DNA from: Marasmius tenuissimus
Lineage: Eukaryota; Basidiomycota; Agaricomycetes; Agaricales; Marasmiaceae
Assembly: GCA_029532415.1 (NCBI GenBank)
Contig: JAQOTA010000050.1
Coordinates: forward strand, 1,674,001-1,738,000
Direction: 5' to 3'
DNA length: 64,000 bases
Under the pieces are notes generated by a model, which was not told the DNA's origin, searched no databases, and saw only the letters and a list, made by a program, of their open reading frames with translations. The position numbers and the translations under genes were made by a program. Positions 11,310 through 21,994 of the stretch are shown here, one piece after another (position 1 is the stretch's first letter; each line of letters begins with the position of its first letter).

Positions 11310-11932
11310 TCAGGAACGCCAACGTAGGTGATTGTTTCGTGGGTGTGGTTTGTGTAGGCGTAGTCTGCTCCTCCCCTTGCTCGTCTTCTCTTTCCCCGAA
11401 TACCGTTTAGATCTCCTAGTAAAACTCGGGCTCATCGGACTCCCAGGAACCGTCAACGTCAACTGTTGAGGTGATGGACTCGACTGTGGAACGGGGAAAT
11501 CCAAACGTGGAGGAACAGGCGGTGGAAGCGCCGGTAGCGGATAGACATGAATCGGAAGTGGCGGAGGAGAGGAATGTGCGTGAGATTCGCGGTGATTGTG
11601 AACGTTAGGTGCCCCATACGCGCTGGATGGGATGAAATCTATCGCCTACAATGCAGAAGAGTCAGATCGTAGGAAGGGGCATTGAGTGTTGATCTTTCTT
11701 CACTTGGTGTAGTCCTGAAGTGCGACATCTGTAGTGGTCGAGCCGTTCAGCAGCATGCCTCGGGCTGGCGAGAGGTCACATACTGAAATCGAAACTATCC
11801 GTCCTCTCTGCGAATCCAAGTCCAATATGAGCCTTCTCCCCACTATCCTTGACTCGAACAACGAAATATCGGGATGAGTCCAGTACTGCTTCGACACAGG
11901 GCTTAGCGAGGTCGTATTTCGCACAAGCAAAC
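11310..11932 (-). pseudogene. NECAP-like gene fragment, copy A cargo
   Basis: Read on the minus strand, an exon at about 11932-11790 encodes [18 protein letters not shown], then [20 protein letters not shown] short exon near 11728-11702 encodes VALQDYTK, and a Pro/Ser-rich tail follows (IDFIPSSAYG onwards). This is the PH-like ear-binding domain and the tail layout of NECAP (adaptin-ear-binding coat-associated) proteins, which act in clathrin-mediated endocytosis. The N-terminal half was not found in frame, so this is a captured fragment and not a working gene. Confidence 0.6.
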
Positions 11933-12019
11933 ACTAGATGGAAACGGCTGAGAAATATGGGTTCATCTATTTATTGACGAGTCCTTACGCTCTCCTGTAA
12001 TTCATACAAGTCAGTTCTA

Positions 12020-12546
12020 GCAGGTGGAAGCTAACCCAACAGCGTCGTTACGCGGACTTGTCGGATGAGAATAGGCTTGTTGGGACCCAAATCGTGCATC
12101 TGACCGGTGGGAAGTAGAGAAAATGTGAGGGCAACATGCGGATACCGCTCGCGTTGATTTTGAAGTTGTTTTGGCACATTTCGAGTTCTAGAATGAATAT
12201 AGTGAGTTTCCAGAGCAAAAATCATAAAACTATGAAGAGAAGCGTACCTTGGCAAAAGATTGTGGTGGTGGTTGCGGAGAGACCGTACCCACCGGCGCCT
12301 GTATGCTGAATGAACACAGCGCACAGCCACTCTACGCCTCTTGCTTTTCTTCCACCACGACCACCACAATTCGACGTTTTCGAACGGAATTCTGCAAACA
12401 AAACACCCCAGGTGAGCTCTTTGTACCTCTAGATATTCTTTATTTTTAAAATCTGATTTTTTCGTGGTACTCTTGGTTGACCTTCCAAATAAGGAAGTGC
12501 CAGCACCAATTGGCCCTCTGACTTCCTTTTAAGGAAGGTGAACGAT
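12020..12546. other. stretch upstream of JmjC shared with copy B
   Basis: This segment recurs at about 33591-34120 of copy B. Open stretches on the minus strand (12031-12369) look like further decayed cargo next to the NECAP-like fragment, but no family is recognised. The right part must hold the JmjC promoter. The variable cargo region ends at about 12020 in A and 34120 in B. Confidence 0.35.
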
Positions 12547-15500
12547 ATGGCGGTACGTTTGAGCTTCTCCGCGGTCTTGGGGGAGCACTTATTTCTGTTT
12601 AGCATAGCGGAACTGTAATCAAAGGGATCCGTGGCCCCAAAACCACGAAAAGGAAATCCAAGTCTGGCGTTGAAGTGACGCTCGACAAACATATATTCAA
12701 ACAGATCCCGTTTGAGACGGATCCGGCGCACTTGCTTGACGCTGACAGCTGCCCCCCCATCGCCAAAGTCAGTTGTGCTTTTTATACCAGTGATATTAAC
12801 TTATATTGCATACTAGAAGCTGCTAATCCAAGCGAAGATAGACCTCGAGATTCTCCTCTCGTCTGAAACGGATCAGGACGATTTCGACGAATCGGTCGAC
12901 TCACTCGAGAACAAGGAACTTGCAGAGAACATCTTCATGCTCCGATTAGTGGATAAGCTGAAGGAGGTTTATGGAGGGGACAAGGTACCCCGTAACAAAG
13001 AGATGGGCTGGACTGCAATCCCTCCCCAGTCTTTTCGCAAGATTGTAAGTTTATTAGTTGTCTACCGCACAGTCTCCTGGTTCTAATCCGTCTCCAGCCT
13101 GCTCTATCCCTGTTCAATAAAGAGAATGGCTGGGTAGATGCCCTGCAGACTCTGCAGCGGGGCTGTGTGTCTGAGCCAGAGCCTGCAATGAGGAATTCAA
13201 AGAATTCAAAGTCGCCAAGAACGGTGATGCGCGGGATTGTCGCAGGCATTTTGCAAGCAGAAAGCTCAACTGCATTCCAAAGTGCTGTGAAGAACTTTGG
13301 TTACCTGGCACTTGCACTCACCTACGTTCTCAAGGCAAGTCTATTTGTCTGGCTGCGTCTTTAATCACTCAAATGGAGTTCTAGACGGGTAAAACAACCT
13401 TTCCTCCCAAGTATGAGGACATGGTGGGCGAGATGGATTCCCTCGATGGGTTGAGCTCGAAACCATCTGAACTTCGAGGGGGTCTCAACGCTACGATGAT
13501 TAGTCCCTTTACCCTTCTTTCACCACGAGGATGCAATGCATTTCGAAACGACAACTCCGCCCTCACCATGCTTCGTGTGCGTAACTGTTTTTTATTGATG
13601 AATCGCCTCTAAAACATGGCTTTACAGTGGCTCACGGCATTCGGAAATATCAAGCCCAAGGAGCTTCTCCGAGTGGAACGCTTGTTCTACACTGAAATTC
13701 TGTCAATCGTCGACGGCTCGATTTCCCCTTTCACTGCGGTGGTGAACTTCCTTGATGCTGTAGATGAACTTGACTTTACGGAATGTGATGACTTGGGGTA
13801 TTTCGACATTGGTATGTGTTATCCATCACTATATTTCATAGTTTTCTCTGAACGTTCAATAGTAGGCAACGAGGAGGAGTCCGATGACGACGATGAACTC
13901 GAGGAGGAGGAACCAACCACCACCAGGCGTTCCAAGCGGAAGGCAGGGTCGGATGCTGATGAAGATGAGGCTCCTCCAGAAAAGAAGAAACGCGGCGGAG
14001 GCGGATGGTTTGGCGGTGGAGGCGGCGGCGGCGGCAGTGGGAACAAGCAGAAAAGAAAGCCTTCTGTGTTTGTTGTCAAGGATGATGAAGGCTGGAAAAA
14101 GGTAGAGCGGTTAAAGGCCAAGATGGGAGATATTCCCCGCTTGAGTATTCTTGAGGACTCACCGGTAAGCCTTCTATCTCATGCCTTTTCGCTCAGAACT
14201 GATGGTAACTTCAGCGAGCAAGGGAACCCCGCAATACTTTTACGTTGAGATGCGTCAGGAATGGTGAAGAGTATCAATACACCCCGGCTTTCTATGTGAG
14301 TTATCTTGTGCATTCGTCATTTACTTTGTTTGAATAGACTTCATCAGCCACAAAATCCAAACTCCAATTTCTCGTTTGACCCGCACACTACTCTGAAGAA
14401 GATCTTGGAGGACTTGGTCTGGGTTCAAGCCAGTACCAACCTGGAGCATTCGGGCGATATATTGGCTTTCCCCTACGCCCAACTCAAGAATTTTGGCAAG
14501 GAAGAGCTGTTGAAACGGTTTGGGAACACATTTGGTATTGTGTTGACAGAGCGCATACTGGAGAACAAGGACGAATTCTCCGAAAGTGTTCTTTCCAAGT
14601 TGGGTCTTCTGGACGATATGAGGCAGATTCACGGTACGCGTTCCAATGTATTGTTTTTCTTGGTTACTGACACGTGCTCAGACGCCTCTCTCGATGGCGA
14701 ACGCGAAGATGGAAACACGTATATCCAGGCCAGTCTTAGGGAGATGTATGAAGCCAGGGATCGCCGCGGACACATCATGAACCTACTCGACGTTCCTTCT
14801 GAGTCAGGCGGCACCTGGGTACCACTTGATCTAGCAATTTGTCGGCAGGCATGGATGAACATCCAGGATGATGAAGCGCAGTTGGACTTTGTCTTTCCAA
14901 TGCGCGACATGTGCTGGTACTTGTGCGGGTTAACGGATGCTCTCCACGACTGGCATGTTGATGCTCAAGGTCTGGCCACTTGGATCACCATTCTCACTGG
15001 GAAGAAGTTGTGGATAATCGGTGCTCCCAGTGCAGCTGATCCCCAAGAGCACGCTGGAATCGAATCGTTCAACACCTGTCAAGAGAAGAGCGTAGGTTGG
15101 AAAAAGTACGGGATTTTGTTGGAAGCGGGCGACACATTGTGAGTTACACCGTATTCTCTTTCTATCTACCCACTCATATACTTCCAGGATAATGCCTCCC
15201 AACACACCTCACTTTGTTGTGACAGTTGTTGATTCCGTGGTGGAAGGGGGCCACTTTTACTGCTCTTCAACAATCCAGAAATCGTGTTTTGGGATCTTTC
15301 ACGTCACTGCATCATACCGACACGTTACGAACAACGACCACTCCAAAATCCGATATGTGCTTGTGAACATCCTCAACTATTGGTCCCGGTACATGATGAA
15401 TTCTCCCAAATACGAATCGAATCTTCACGACCAACACTTTGACCCCACCCTCGATATCCCTATCGTCTCCACGCGCGATGGACTTCTCCAATTCCTATCC

Positions 15501-15977
15501 CTGGTCAACATCGTCTATCTTGGCACTGTACTTTGCCCCGAGCGCTACGACATTGCAGTACTCAAAGGTGCAGAAAAGGCCAAGGTAGAAAAGACGTTAT
15601 CGGAGTTCCTAAACCCCCTCTACACAACCTCCAGAATATACGCTGATGCTGCATTGGACTGGCTACAGACCAGATACTCTGTGGTGTCGACTGAAACTGG
15701 AGAGGATTGTTGGGACGAGGTACGATATGGCTATCTAGTTGATCAAGCTAGGACCCTGGTTCACCATCGACACTTGTGGGAAGGAGAAAACGCGGTTGCT
15801 GGAGTCTCTCCGAACCTCACCGCTGCAGCAATAGAGGAGAAGATCACGAGCGACTTTGGTCAGTACGATGCAACGCTGAAGAAACTTTGGGATGATGCTA
15901 GCGATTCAGAGGCACACAAAGACTACTTTTATCACCGGTGTAACTTTACTTTCAACCGCGTTGCAACAGACGATTAG
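12547..15977 (+). CDS. JmjC-domain protein, copy A
   Basis: Eleven exons splice in frame: 12547-12552, 12603-12767, 12817-13044, 13098-13334, 13385-13576, 13628-13811, 13866-14164, 14215-14295, 14348-14633, 14682-15138, 15188-15977, giving 974 residues. The fourth intron has a GC donor (AAG/GCAAGT) and an AG acceptor. The middle holds an acidic run, basic clusters (RRSKRKAGSD, PPEKKKR) typical of a nuclear protein, and a Gly tract whose composition differs slightly between copies. The C-terminal third has a JmjC core: H651 and D653 in DWHVDAQG, Lys 667/668 in LTGKKLW, and H720 in PPNTPHFVV. These are the expected iron and 2-oxoglutarate ligands, so enzyme activity is plausible. JmjC proteins demethylate histone lysines or hydroxylate proteins; the substrate here is unknown. 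No PHD or other reader domain was seen. The 3' end lies 8 bp from the convergent PIDLT gene. Confidence 0.8.
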
Positions 15978-15985
15978 ATACATAT

Positions 15986-16430
15986 TTATTCCAGTGTCAA
16001 ATCAATGGGATTTTCTTTCGATGACCCTTCATCATTTTCTTTGTTGCATTCTTCCACATCCAACGGATTCTCCTGAGTACCATCCACTGTGAGATCAATA
16101 GGTAGAAACTGTGAGTCTCCTGGTGGTACAGTTAGGTCAATGGGTTCTTCAGGCAGTGCGGCTGTGGGTTCGCCTATATTCCATATCAAAATCAACCTGG
16201 CAGATAACTCGAAGGTAATTCGTACGGGAATACTGGTCAAACCGCTCTTCTATGAAATATGTTAGCCTGGTTGTGGTCCATTGGCAGTAAGCAGTTGTAC
16301 CTTCCATCAACCAGAGGAAGTTCCCATCCGGATCATAATGAATGTATGCCCCACCATCTTCCACGAAGACACCTGGGTCATTCTGAAGCTGTTCAAGAGC
16401 CTGTTCGCACTGAGTAGGGGAGGTCTCCAT
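15986..16430 (-). CDS. small acidic protein with three PIDLT repeats, copy A
   Basis: This is the counterpart of 29704-30148, where the splicing is described. The start MET-SPTQCEQ is at 16430 and the stop at 15986. The predicted 113-residue product ends in an acidic tail with PIDLTV, PIDLTV and PIDLTLE, each resembling a SUMO-interaction motif. The coding part differs from copy B by a few substitutions and has no frame break. It is tail-to-tail with the JmjC gene. Confidence 0.6.
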
Positions 16431-16552
16431 GTCTATTTCTGATACGATAGCACTATCTTATAGTCTGAGTTCATCCAATTTGGTATCGCGATCCATACTT
16501 TTTTTTCCTGATTATGACAGGTAATGACAGGTACATAGAAGAGAACAACTGT

Positions 16553-18404
16553 CTATTTTACAAATTCTATCTCGGAGTCGGACTATCACTTTGGCATTAG
16601 AACGCATCACAGGTCAGGAGGAGAATATGACGCTCACATCAAAGTACTCGTACTTGTACCTGTACGTTTTGCAGGGATCCGTGCAGTCGCCAGAGTTATC
16701 GAGATGAAGCTGGTGCTCGGAGAAAACCCTTGCCAATTTGCACACGCGACATACATACCAAGCAGACTTGATAACAGCCCAGACGTCCTGGGGAACACCA
16801 AGCTTGCTGTGATATTCGATGAAGGCGACACTAACCCGGGATCGTGCTGTAAACTCGAAGCGTTTTGCATGGGACTTGTTGCTTTGCAAATCGCAGGGAT
16901 ATCTTCGGAGCGATACCTTGGGTTCACTGAGAATAGTCTCTCGCACAACTGAACAGAAATCATGAGTGCTTGCTTTGTGAAACTCGTATGAACGCGCACC
17001 TTCTTCCTTGGACTCACAATTCCCGCACTGGTCCCCAACAAGATGGATAGAGTGACCCTCGTTAGTGAATACGCAGAGACAGATATGACAGAGAACTGCA
17101 TCCTCAATAAGAGCATGGACAGAGTGCGCAGGTACTCCCGCCTGTGAGCAGAATGCACGTATGACTTGTCCAAAAGCGTCAAAACTGGGGTAGATGAGTT
17201 CCCATCTGCAGCCATTGGAACCAACACGATTTGGGAACTTGTGCGAATCATACGGGTCGAGTACGCTGCACTCGCCCTCAAAGTAAGCGGGGTGATCGTA
17301 TCGGGGGTCTATAGAGCTGTGAGAACAGATCTATCATGATCGCAGAATCAAACCATACTCACATTCTCCTGCGTTGGTACCCTCAAAGTCGACCATATTC
17401 CGAACGAGTTCCTTATCTAGAGGCACATCAGAGAGATTCTAGTGGGAATGATAGGTGAACAAACCGTATTGTGCCCTAGCATTAGCAACGCTGGGAGAAA
17501 ACATGTTTGGTCCGCCATGTTCTCCCTCAGACTGATGGCGAGTCATTACTGGTTGCGCAACAGCCAGCTGACTGTCAGGTTGCTTGCGCTTTAGGCTCCC
17601 ATGTTCATTGGTAACATGTTGCTGAGCTGGTAGAATGGTGGGCATTGAGGGGCCTGGCTCAGAAACTTCCTCCTGGATCTCCTCGAAACGACCTGGTGGG
17701 AAATGAGAACGTGATACACTCTGGCATTAAATTCGAAACCAACCAGAGTCATTGACAGGTAGATGATCGGGGTGGCAAGGAAGACCTTGGTAGCCAGCAC
17801 TAAGCTTTGGCAAGACCCCTACTGAGGACATCAGCTCCGCCGAGATGAGATGAGCACTGTACTTACAAGCAACGGGGCATCCGTTCGTCTGGCAGACAAA
17901 TATATCGTACTTGACTTGGTGGACAGTCTTCCGCAAGAGGATGAGGAATGGCCCAACATGATCCTGCAGTGGACCATCCACATAGCAGATTGGATGATCG
18001 AGAGTTCGCTTCTGAGGTGGTTTCTTGAAGTCGTCGATAAAATTTTGAGCGCTAGCGGGCCGGATTTGACCATTGATCTCAACGTCCTGCCTACAAAAAA
18101 ACATATTCGTATCACAAGGCTGCAAGTCACGTCCCACCAACATACCTCTGCCATTTCTGAATCATTTTGGTGTCCGGGTTGTAAGTCATGATTGGTTTTC
18201 CGGCGTTTGCAGAATCCAGCGCTCGTTGAATCTTGAATTCATCCGGGGTCTGAGTAGGCTGCGAGCCAGAGGCGCGAAATTTCTTGGAGGCATGATTGAA
18301 CCAGGACATATCTGAGGACACGGAGGTGGGGGGTGATGAAGGAACGATTGCAAGTCACCAATTGCCCCTTTGGCTACAAGTATCTCCTTCACAGACCTCG
18401 TCAT
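16553..18404 (-). CDS. Cys-rich protein of unknown function, copy A
   Basis: This is the mirror of the gene at 27731-29582. The start ATG is at 18404 (MTRSVKEIL; copy B has MTSSVKEIL) and the stop at 16553-16555. The same exon set applies and no disruption was noticed. Details of the Cys pairs are given under the copy B gene. It is the outermost gene at the right end of the element, transcribed inwards from that end. Confidence 0.6.
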
Positions 18405-18925
18405 CTGTGAAATAAAAAAAAAAAAAGAGCGAGATCATCGGGTCCCCACATTCTCCAGAGTCCTGAGTGAAGCCTACGTCGCGTCAATCTTGAGGTTCCA
18501 AATCACAGAATTTTGCTGTCAAAGTGTCAAGCAAATCGAGCAGTAGTAGCACGGCTTGCATGAGTCGGTGGACCAAGTTGCCCGTCCTTGAACAACCCTA
18601 TACATATGTATGTTTTCCCTGTTCACCATCCAGAGCTCTGGCAGATTGGTTCATCAAAAGACCCAATGTTTGTCGGATAGCGACAGTCCAGAACGCGGAA
18701 GAACATAGGCAACCCCGGTATTTGCTATTCCGGGTCCGAAGAACTGGAGAAGCGCCCTGGCGCCTGACATCGGAATATGCCGTGTTTCTCGACGTTTTGG
18801 GTATTTTGGGTTTTATTTTGCAATATTTTCTTGTTTTCCAAAAGGGATCATTATTATTGATTATTACTGATAATTACAGAAAACGCTCTGATTATCTAGA
18901 CACAACCTGTCAACCCCTCTGTCTG

Positions 18926-18984
18926 TCAAGTGCCATCAATTCGTGTCGGCATCTGTCAGGTGGGTACTCATCGTCCCCGGCCCC
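18926..18984 (-). repeat. right terminal inverted repeat, copy A
   Basis: The reverse complement begins GGGGCCGGGGACGATGAG and pairs with 988-1046. Between this repeat and the Cys-rich gene start (18405-18925) there is about 0.5 kb without a recognised gene. It contains an A-run near 18415 and AT-rich direct repeats around 18840-18880. Confidence 0.85.
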
Positions 18985-18994
18985 GCTCAACTTC
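18985..18994. repeat. target-site duplication, right of copy A
   Basis: GCTCAACTTC, matching 978-987 at nine of ten positions. The following 18995-19230 shows no gene. Confidence 0.8.
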
Positions 18995-19234
18995 AGTCAC
19001 CTACATTCCAATCAGGAACGTTTGACTCCAGCGCCAAGTTTATGATTTAGATGTGTATCGCTTGCCAGGTCTCTCACCTCGGGGAGTTCCGGTCGCGTCT
19101 CTGTGAAGCTGAGAGGATTGGGAACGATGGATGGGCGAGTGATTTGATGCTCATGTATTAAGGTGCGGAATAAAGGAGTAACTCAGCGGGCGACTATTTA
19201 GCTAAACAAAATATGTTTCACGTGGAGTGGGTGG

Positions 19235-20574
19235 GAGGTCATTAGCTGGCAGAAAGATAGTCGCTCGGGGCGACTGGGAAAAAAAGGCGAGATTCCGATT
19301 GCCGATTGCCGATTCTGACATTACCACTACGTGCTGGTCTGCTGGCTGCTCGTACTTCAAATCGAACGGCCTGCACCGAACTGTGAAGAGTCTGCACATC
19401 GCAGGAAACAGCCTTCACGTCGAGGCACTCCGCGAACATCGTGCCCGCCTGAAACGGACATCATGAGCAAGCCGCAGATTACAAATATGGGGAAAGAAAC
19501 GCTGGCCATAAACCGGTTGTGTGCATCCCCCAGCTCCCTCCTCAAACTCGACAGTTTTTCCTTCGTCTTGTTTGCAAAAAGCAGACGCCCTAAGCGTTTC
19601 GTACGAGACTCTCGTTCGATTTCGGTGATGGAGTCACGGACTCGGATGAGGGTCCTGCGTCCAGCGGATTGAGTGAGTGACAGTGAAACCTCAGGACAAC
19701 TATTCGGGGACTTACCGCTCGAAGTTCTTGACACAATGCTCTATATCCTCCGTCGGCTTGACACGACTTGTCTGCATCTTCCGCGTCAATTCATCCAGAA
19801 TACCAGCAACCAGACGTAATAAGTCCGTATATTCTGCTGTTGCCGCGAGTGGTCTAGTCGAGAGATATAAGATCACCATGGTCCCAAAACAAGAGAAGAA
19901 CATACCTTGGTCAACTCCCCGATTTGACTCAAGATGCCCCCGACAGACTTCAGTACGTCTAGCCCAGGTGCAGCACTGACGGTGGAGACGATGCTTCCAG
20001 TGAGAATAAGAGCGTCTTCCCAGGTACACACAGGGAGTTTGTGGGTCTGAATGGTTGCTTTCAGTTCGAGTAATAGGCCGGTGTAGGGTATAAAAAAGAC
20101 TCACCTTCAAAGCGGCCTTGTACTGTGCATCGAGCTTTTTCTCCAACCGACGAAGGTGGTACTTTTCCAGGCGTAAAAGACGACTGTGGGCAGCATTCGG
20201 ATTGCCGCCTGCCTGTGTACTCTCGAGGCGCTTCGCTATATCTTGAACGACGCTACGAAAGCAGTGAAAGCCGTATGCCAGTCTCAAAGCTCGAAGTCGT
20301 AACGAAGACTCAGAATCACACGTACTTGTAAAACCCTCGATATCCTTTCTCATCAACTTTGTGAACCGGATCTTTCACGATGAGGTCAATGATCAACGAG
20401 CACGCTTTGTCCCCCAGCTCGACGAGCGGGTGATCGTCCACATTGGCGTGCTACAACGTGAGACATGAGTGCTTGTACACCTCCAGTACTGAGAAGTGAG
20501 CACACCAGGGCGAATACCCTGATTCGAAGATGGGCTTCGACCGCTTTAGGTTCTGTAGCAATGCAGTTGGCCAT
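19235..20574 (-). CDS. MLKL/HeLo-like helical-domain gene, probably decaying
   Basis: Several open stretches on the minus strand join across likely introns. They are: a start at 20574 (MANCIATEPKAVEAHLRI), HANVDDHPLVELGDKACS, VVQDIAKRLE, a segment with GLDVLKSVGGILSQIGEL, DLLRLVAGILDELTRKMQ, then RVRDSITEIERESRTKR, LGRLLFANKTKEKLSSL and a hydrophobic end (FPIFVICGLLMMSV). The last parts resemble the four-helix MLKL/HeLo N-terminal domain found in fungal and plant cell-death and NLR-type proteins. At least one intron junction near 19860-19915 does not keep frame with a simple GT-AG splice, so the gene may be broken. A second, clearly broken copy of its 5' end lies at 26530-26732. Confidence 0.45.
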
Positions 20575-21100
20575 TTGGCTGGGTGTCAACGACTAGAATT
20601 CCTAGGTTTCCAGTGGTGTGTTGAGAAAGTGTGTGTGTGGGCAATATCGCGAGCAGGGACTTGGGATCGCTTCCGAATGAAGCAGGAAAAGTTGTAGACA
20701 ACCTAGAGGGTGCTCCTTTCAAGCTGTTGAGAATGGGCATGCCGACATAGACTAAGAGATCTTGTGAGCAAGTGTTATTGATGACAGGAAGCGCTCGAGA
20801 ACTCACCTTCTCCAGGTAACTGTGATTCAATGTACAGCCCAGAGTCGCGAGGGGAGACTGGGCTGAATGCTGCGGGGCACATGGGACTCCGAGAGCAAAC
20901 GCGACAGGTCACCTCTTGCGCCTCCGTTGGTCAGTATTCGAGAACTCATAGCTTTGGATGTAGAATGGGTTTATTTCGAGAGTTTCAGGTATGGATTATC
21001 AGCGGCTGGTGAAAAAGAATTTCGCCGAAGCCATTGATGATGGTTTGTGTTGAAAGGCTTGATGACGAGCGCCTACCGTTGAGTCTCGTCCATCCGAGTG
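20380..21100. repeat. duplicated segment, unit 1 (contains the unoccupied site of copy B)
   Basis: This stretch is related to 26530-27142 plus 51429-51470, i.e. the sequence that now flanks copy B. It includes the first two exons of the helical-domain gene and about 0.5 kb upstream. CCATTGATGA at 21031-21040 corresponds to the CTATTGATGA duplicated on both sides of copy B, and the following GGTTTGTGTTGAAAGGCTT also matches the right flank of B. Confidence 0.75.
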
Positions 21101-21204
21101 TCGTGATGCGCCCATGCTATAAATATAAGCGCTCGTTGAGTTCATGAGCCGCCCGGCGCAGTTCAAACTTCACTCGTTTCTCCCTCATCGAAAAATCCTG
21201 ATGA

Positions 21205-21595
21205 TCATTCACGCTTATATACCCAGCCCTCCAGAGATCTACTTCGGCTTCTCTATCAGACTGGATTGAGGAAGCAGAAAGCGACACGGCTGGAATTGAT
21301 ATATCGGAGTCAGAGACTCGGAGGGCGTATCTCCAACGGTATAAAGAGCTCACTCCCATTCGTAGAACGTAAACTTTCCCTACAGGCCTTGACGGAAATA
21401 CTCTTCCTACGTATATTACCAGGAATTTCCAAGTATACTACGACAGCGCCGGCCCATAACAGTACCACTCTAATTGTTGATCGTGCTGATAATCGTCTCA
21501 GAGCGATTGACCTTCCACTACCCACCTTCCGTTACTCTGAACTCTCGACCACAACATCCTCAAGGGCCTCCACAATGCCCACGCGTTTACACTGA
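21205..21595 (+). pseudogene. F-box gene relic
   Basis: The plus strand encodes SDWIEEAESDTAGIDISES, then LQRYKELTPIRR. A possible intron (GTAAACTTTCCCTACAG) follows, then ALTEILFLRILP. This matches the coiled lead-in and F-box start common in agaricomycete F-box proteins (SPIRRLPxEILxEIF). The reading then breaks down and no long frame follows. The short open stretches at 22031-22860 may be more of the same relic. Confidence 0.4.
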
Positions 21596-21641
21596 ACAAT
21601 CATGAACTCGAAATCGCCAAGTTCAGCATCTCCTTCGTTCC

Positions 21642-21994
21642 AGCTATTTAAGAATCCCTAGCATATTTTCGCACAACTCCAGGAACTTGATCTGTTGACA
21701 CGCCAAACAACTGCACGTGCAAATAACCCGAAATATTTGGATTATTATTTTCCCTTTACCGCCTCGAAACCACCCGTACCTCTTCGATTTGACTCCCGTT
21801 GAGCTACCATTGTCTACTACAATCACCCGAATCTTCATTTGATCAACTCCCTCTACCTCAAAGTGGGTGCGAGCGAAGCACACCTTCCCAGAAAATACCA
21901 GTTTTGGGAATATCCGCACGTGGTCGTGTTTGGCATGTCAACAGATCAAATTCCTGGAGTTGTGCGAGAATATGTTAGGGATTCTTAAATAGCT
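21642..21994. repeat. 353-bp foldback (inverted repeat)
   Basis: About 80 bp starting AGCTATTTAAGAATCCCTA at 21642 recur as the reverse complement ending at 21994, with a handful of mismatches. The interior is about 190 bp. Transcripts would fold into a long hairpin. The flanks show no clear target duplication. It may be a MITE-like element or a local inverted duplication inside the F-box relic. Confidence 0.75.

Larger units (their letters stand above)
988..18984 (+). mobile_element. 18-kb MULE-like DNA transposon, copy A
   Basis: This element of 17997 bp is bounded by 59-bp imperfect terminal inverted repeats and a 10-bp target-site duplication. Gene order is: transposase (+), F-box (+), TET/JBP (-), cargo of host gene fragments, JmjC (+), PIDLT-repeat protein (-), Cys-rich protein (-). 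The whole unit recurs in inverted orientation as copy B at 27153-51418, and the genes differ at only scattered positions by eye, so the two copies are recent. The transposase, F-box and JmjC genes read through without disruption in this copy; the TET gene is frameshifted. The superfamily assignment rests on the DDE arrangement of the transposase and on the 10-bp duplication. Confidence 0.85.

Noticed and set aside
13819..14121. Minus-strand Ser/Pro-rich open frame opposite the JmjC gene
   Set aside because: It is a shadow of the acidic and Gly-rich coding repeats of the JmjC gene.
16149..16430. Unspliced 93-residue reading of the PIDLT gene
   Set aside because: A two-intron model keeps frame into the conserved acidic tail in both copies, whereas the unspliced reading stops before it.
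988..18984. KDZ (Kyakuja-Dileera-Zisupton) transposon, because TET/JBP genes often travel with these
   Set aside because: The transposase lacks the KDZ motifs I would expect. Its D/D/E order with an LCSVHVH motif and the 10-bp duplication fit Mutator-like elements better. A profile search would be decisive.
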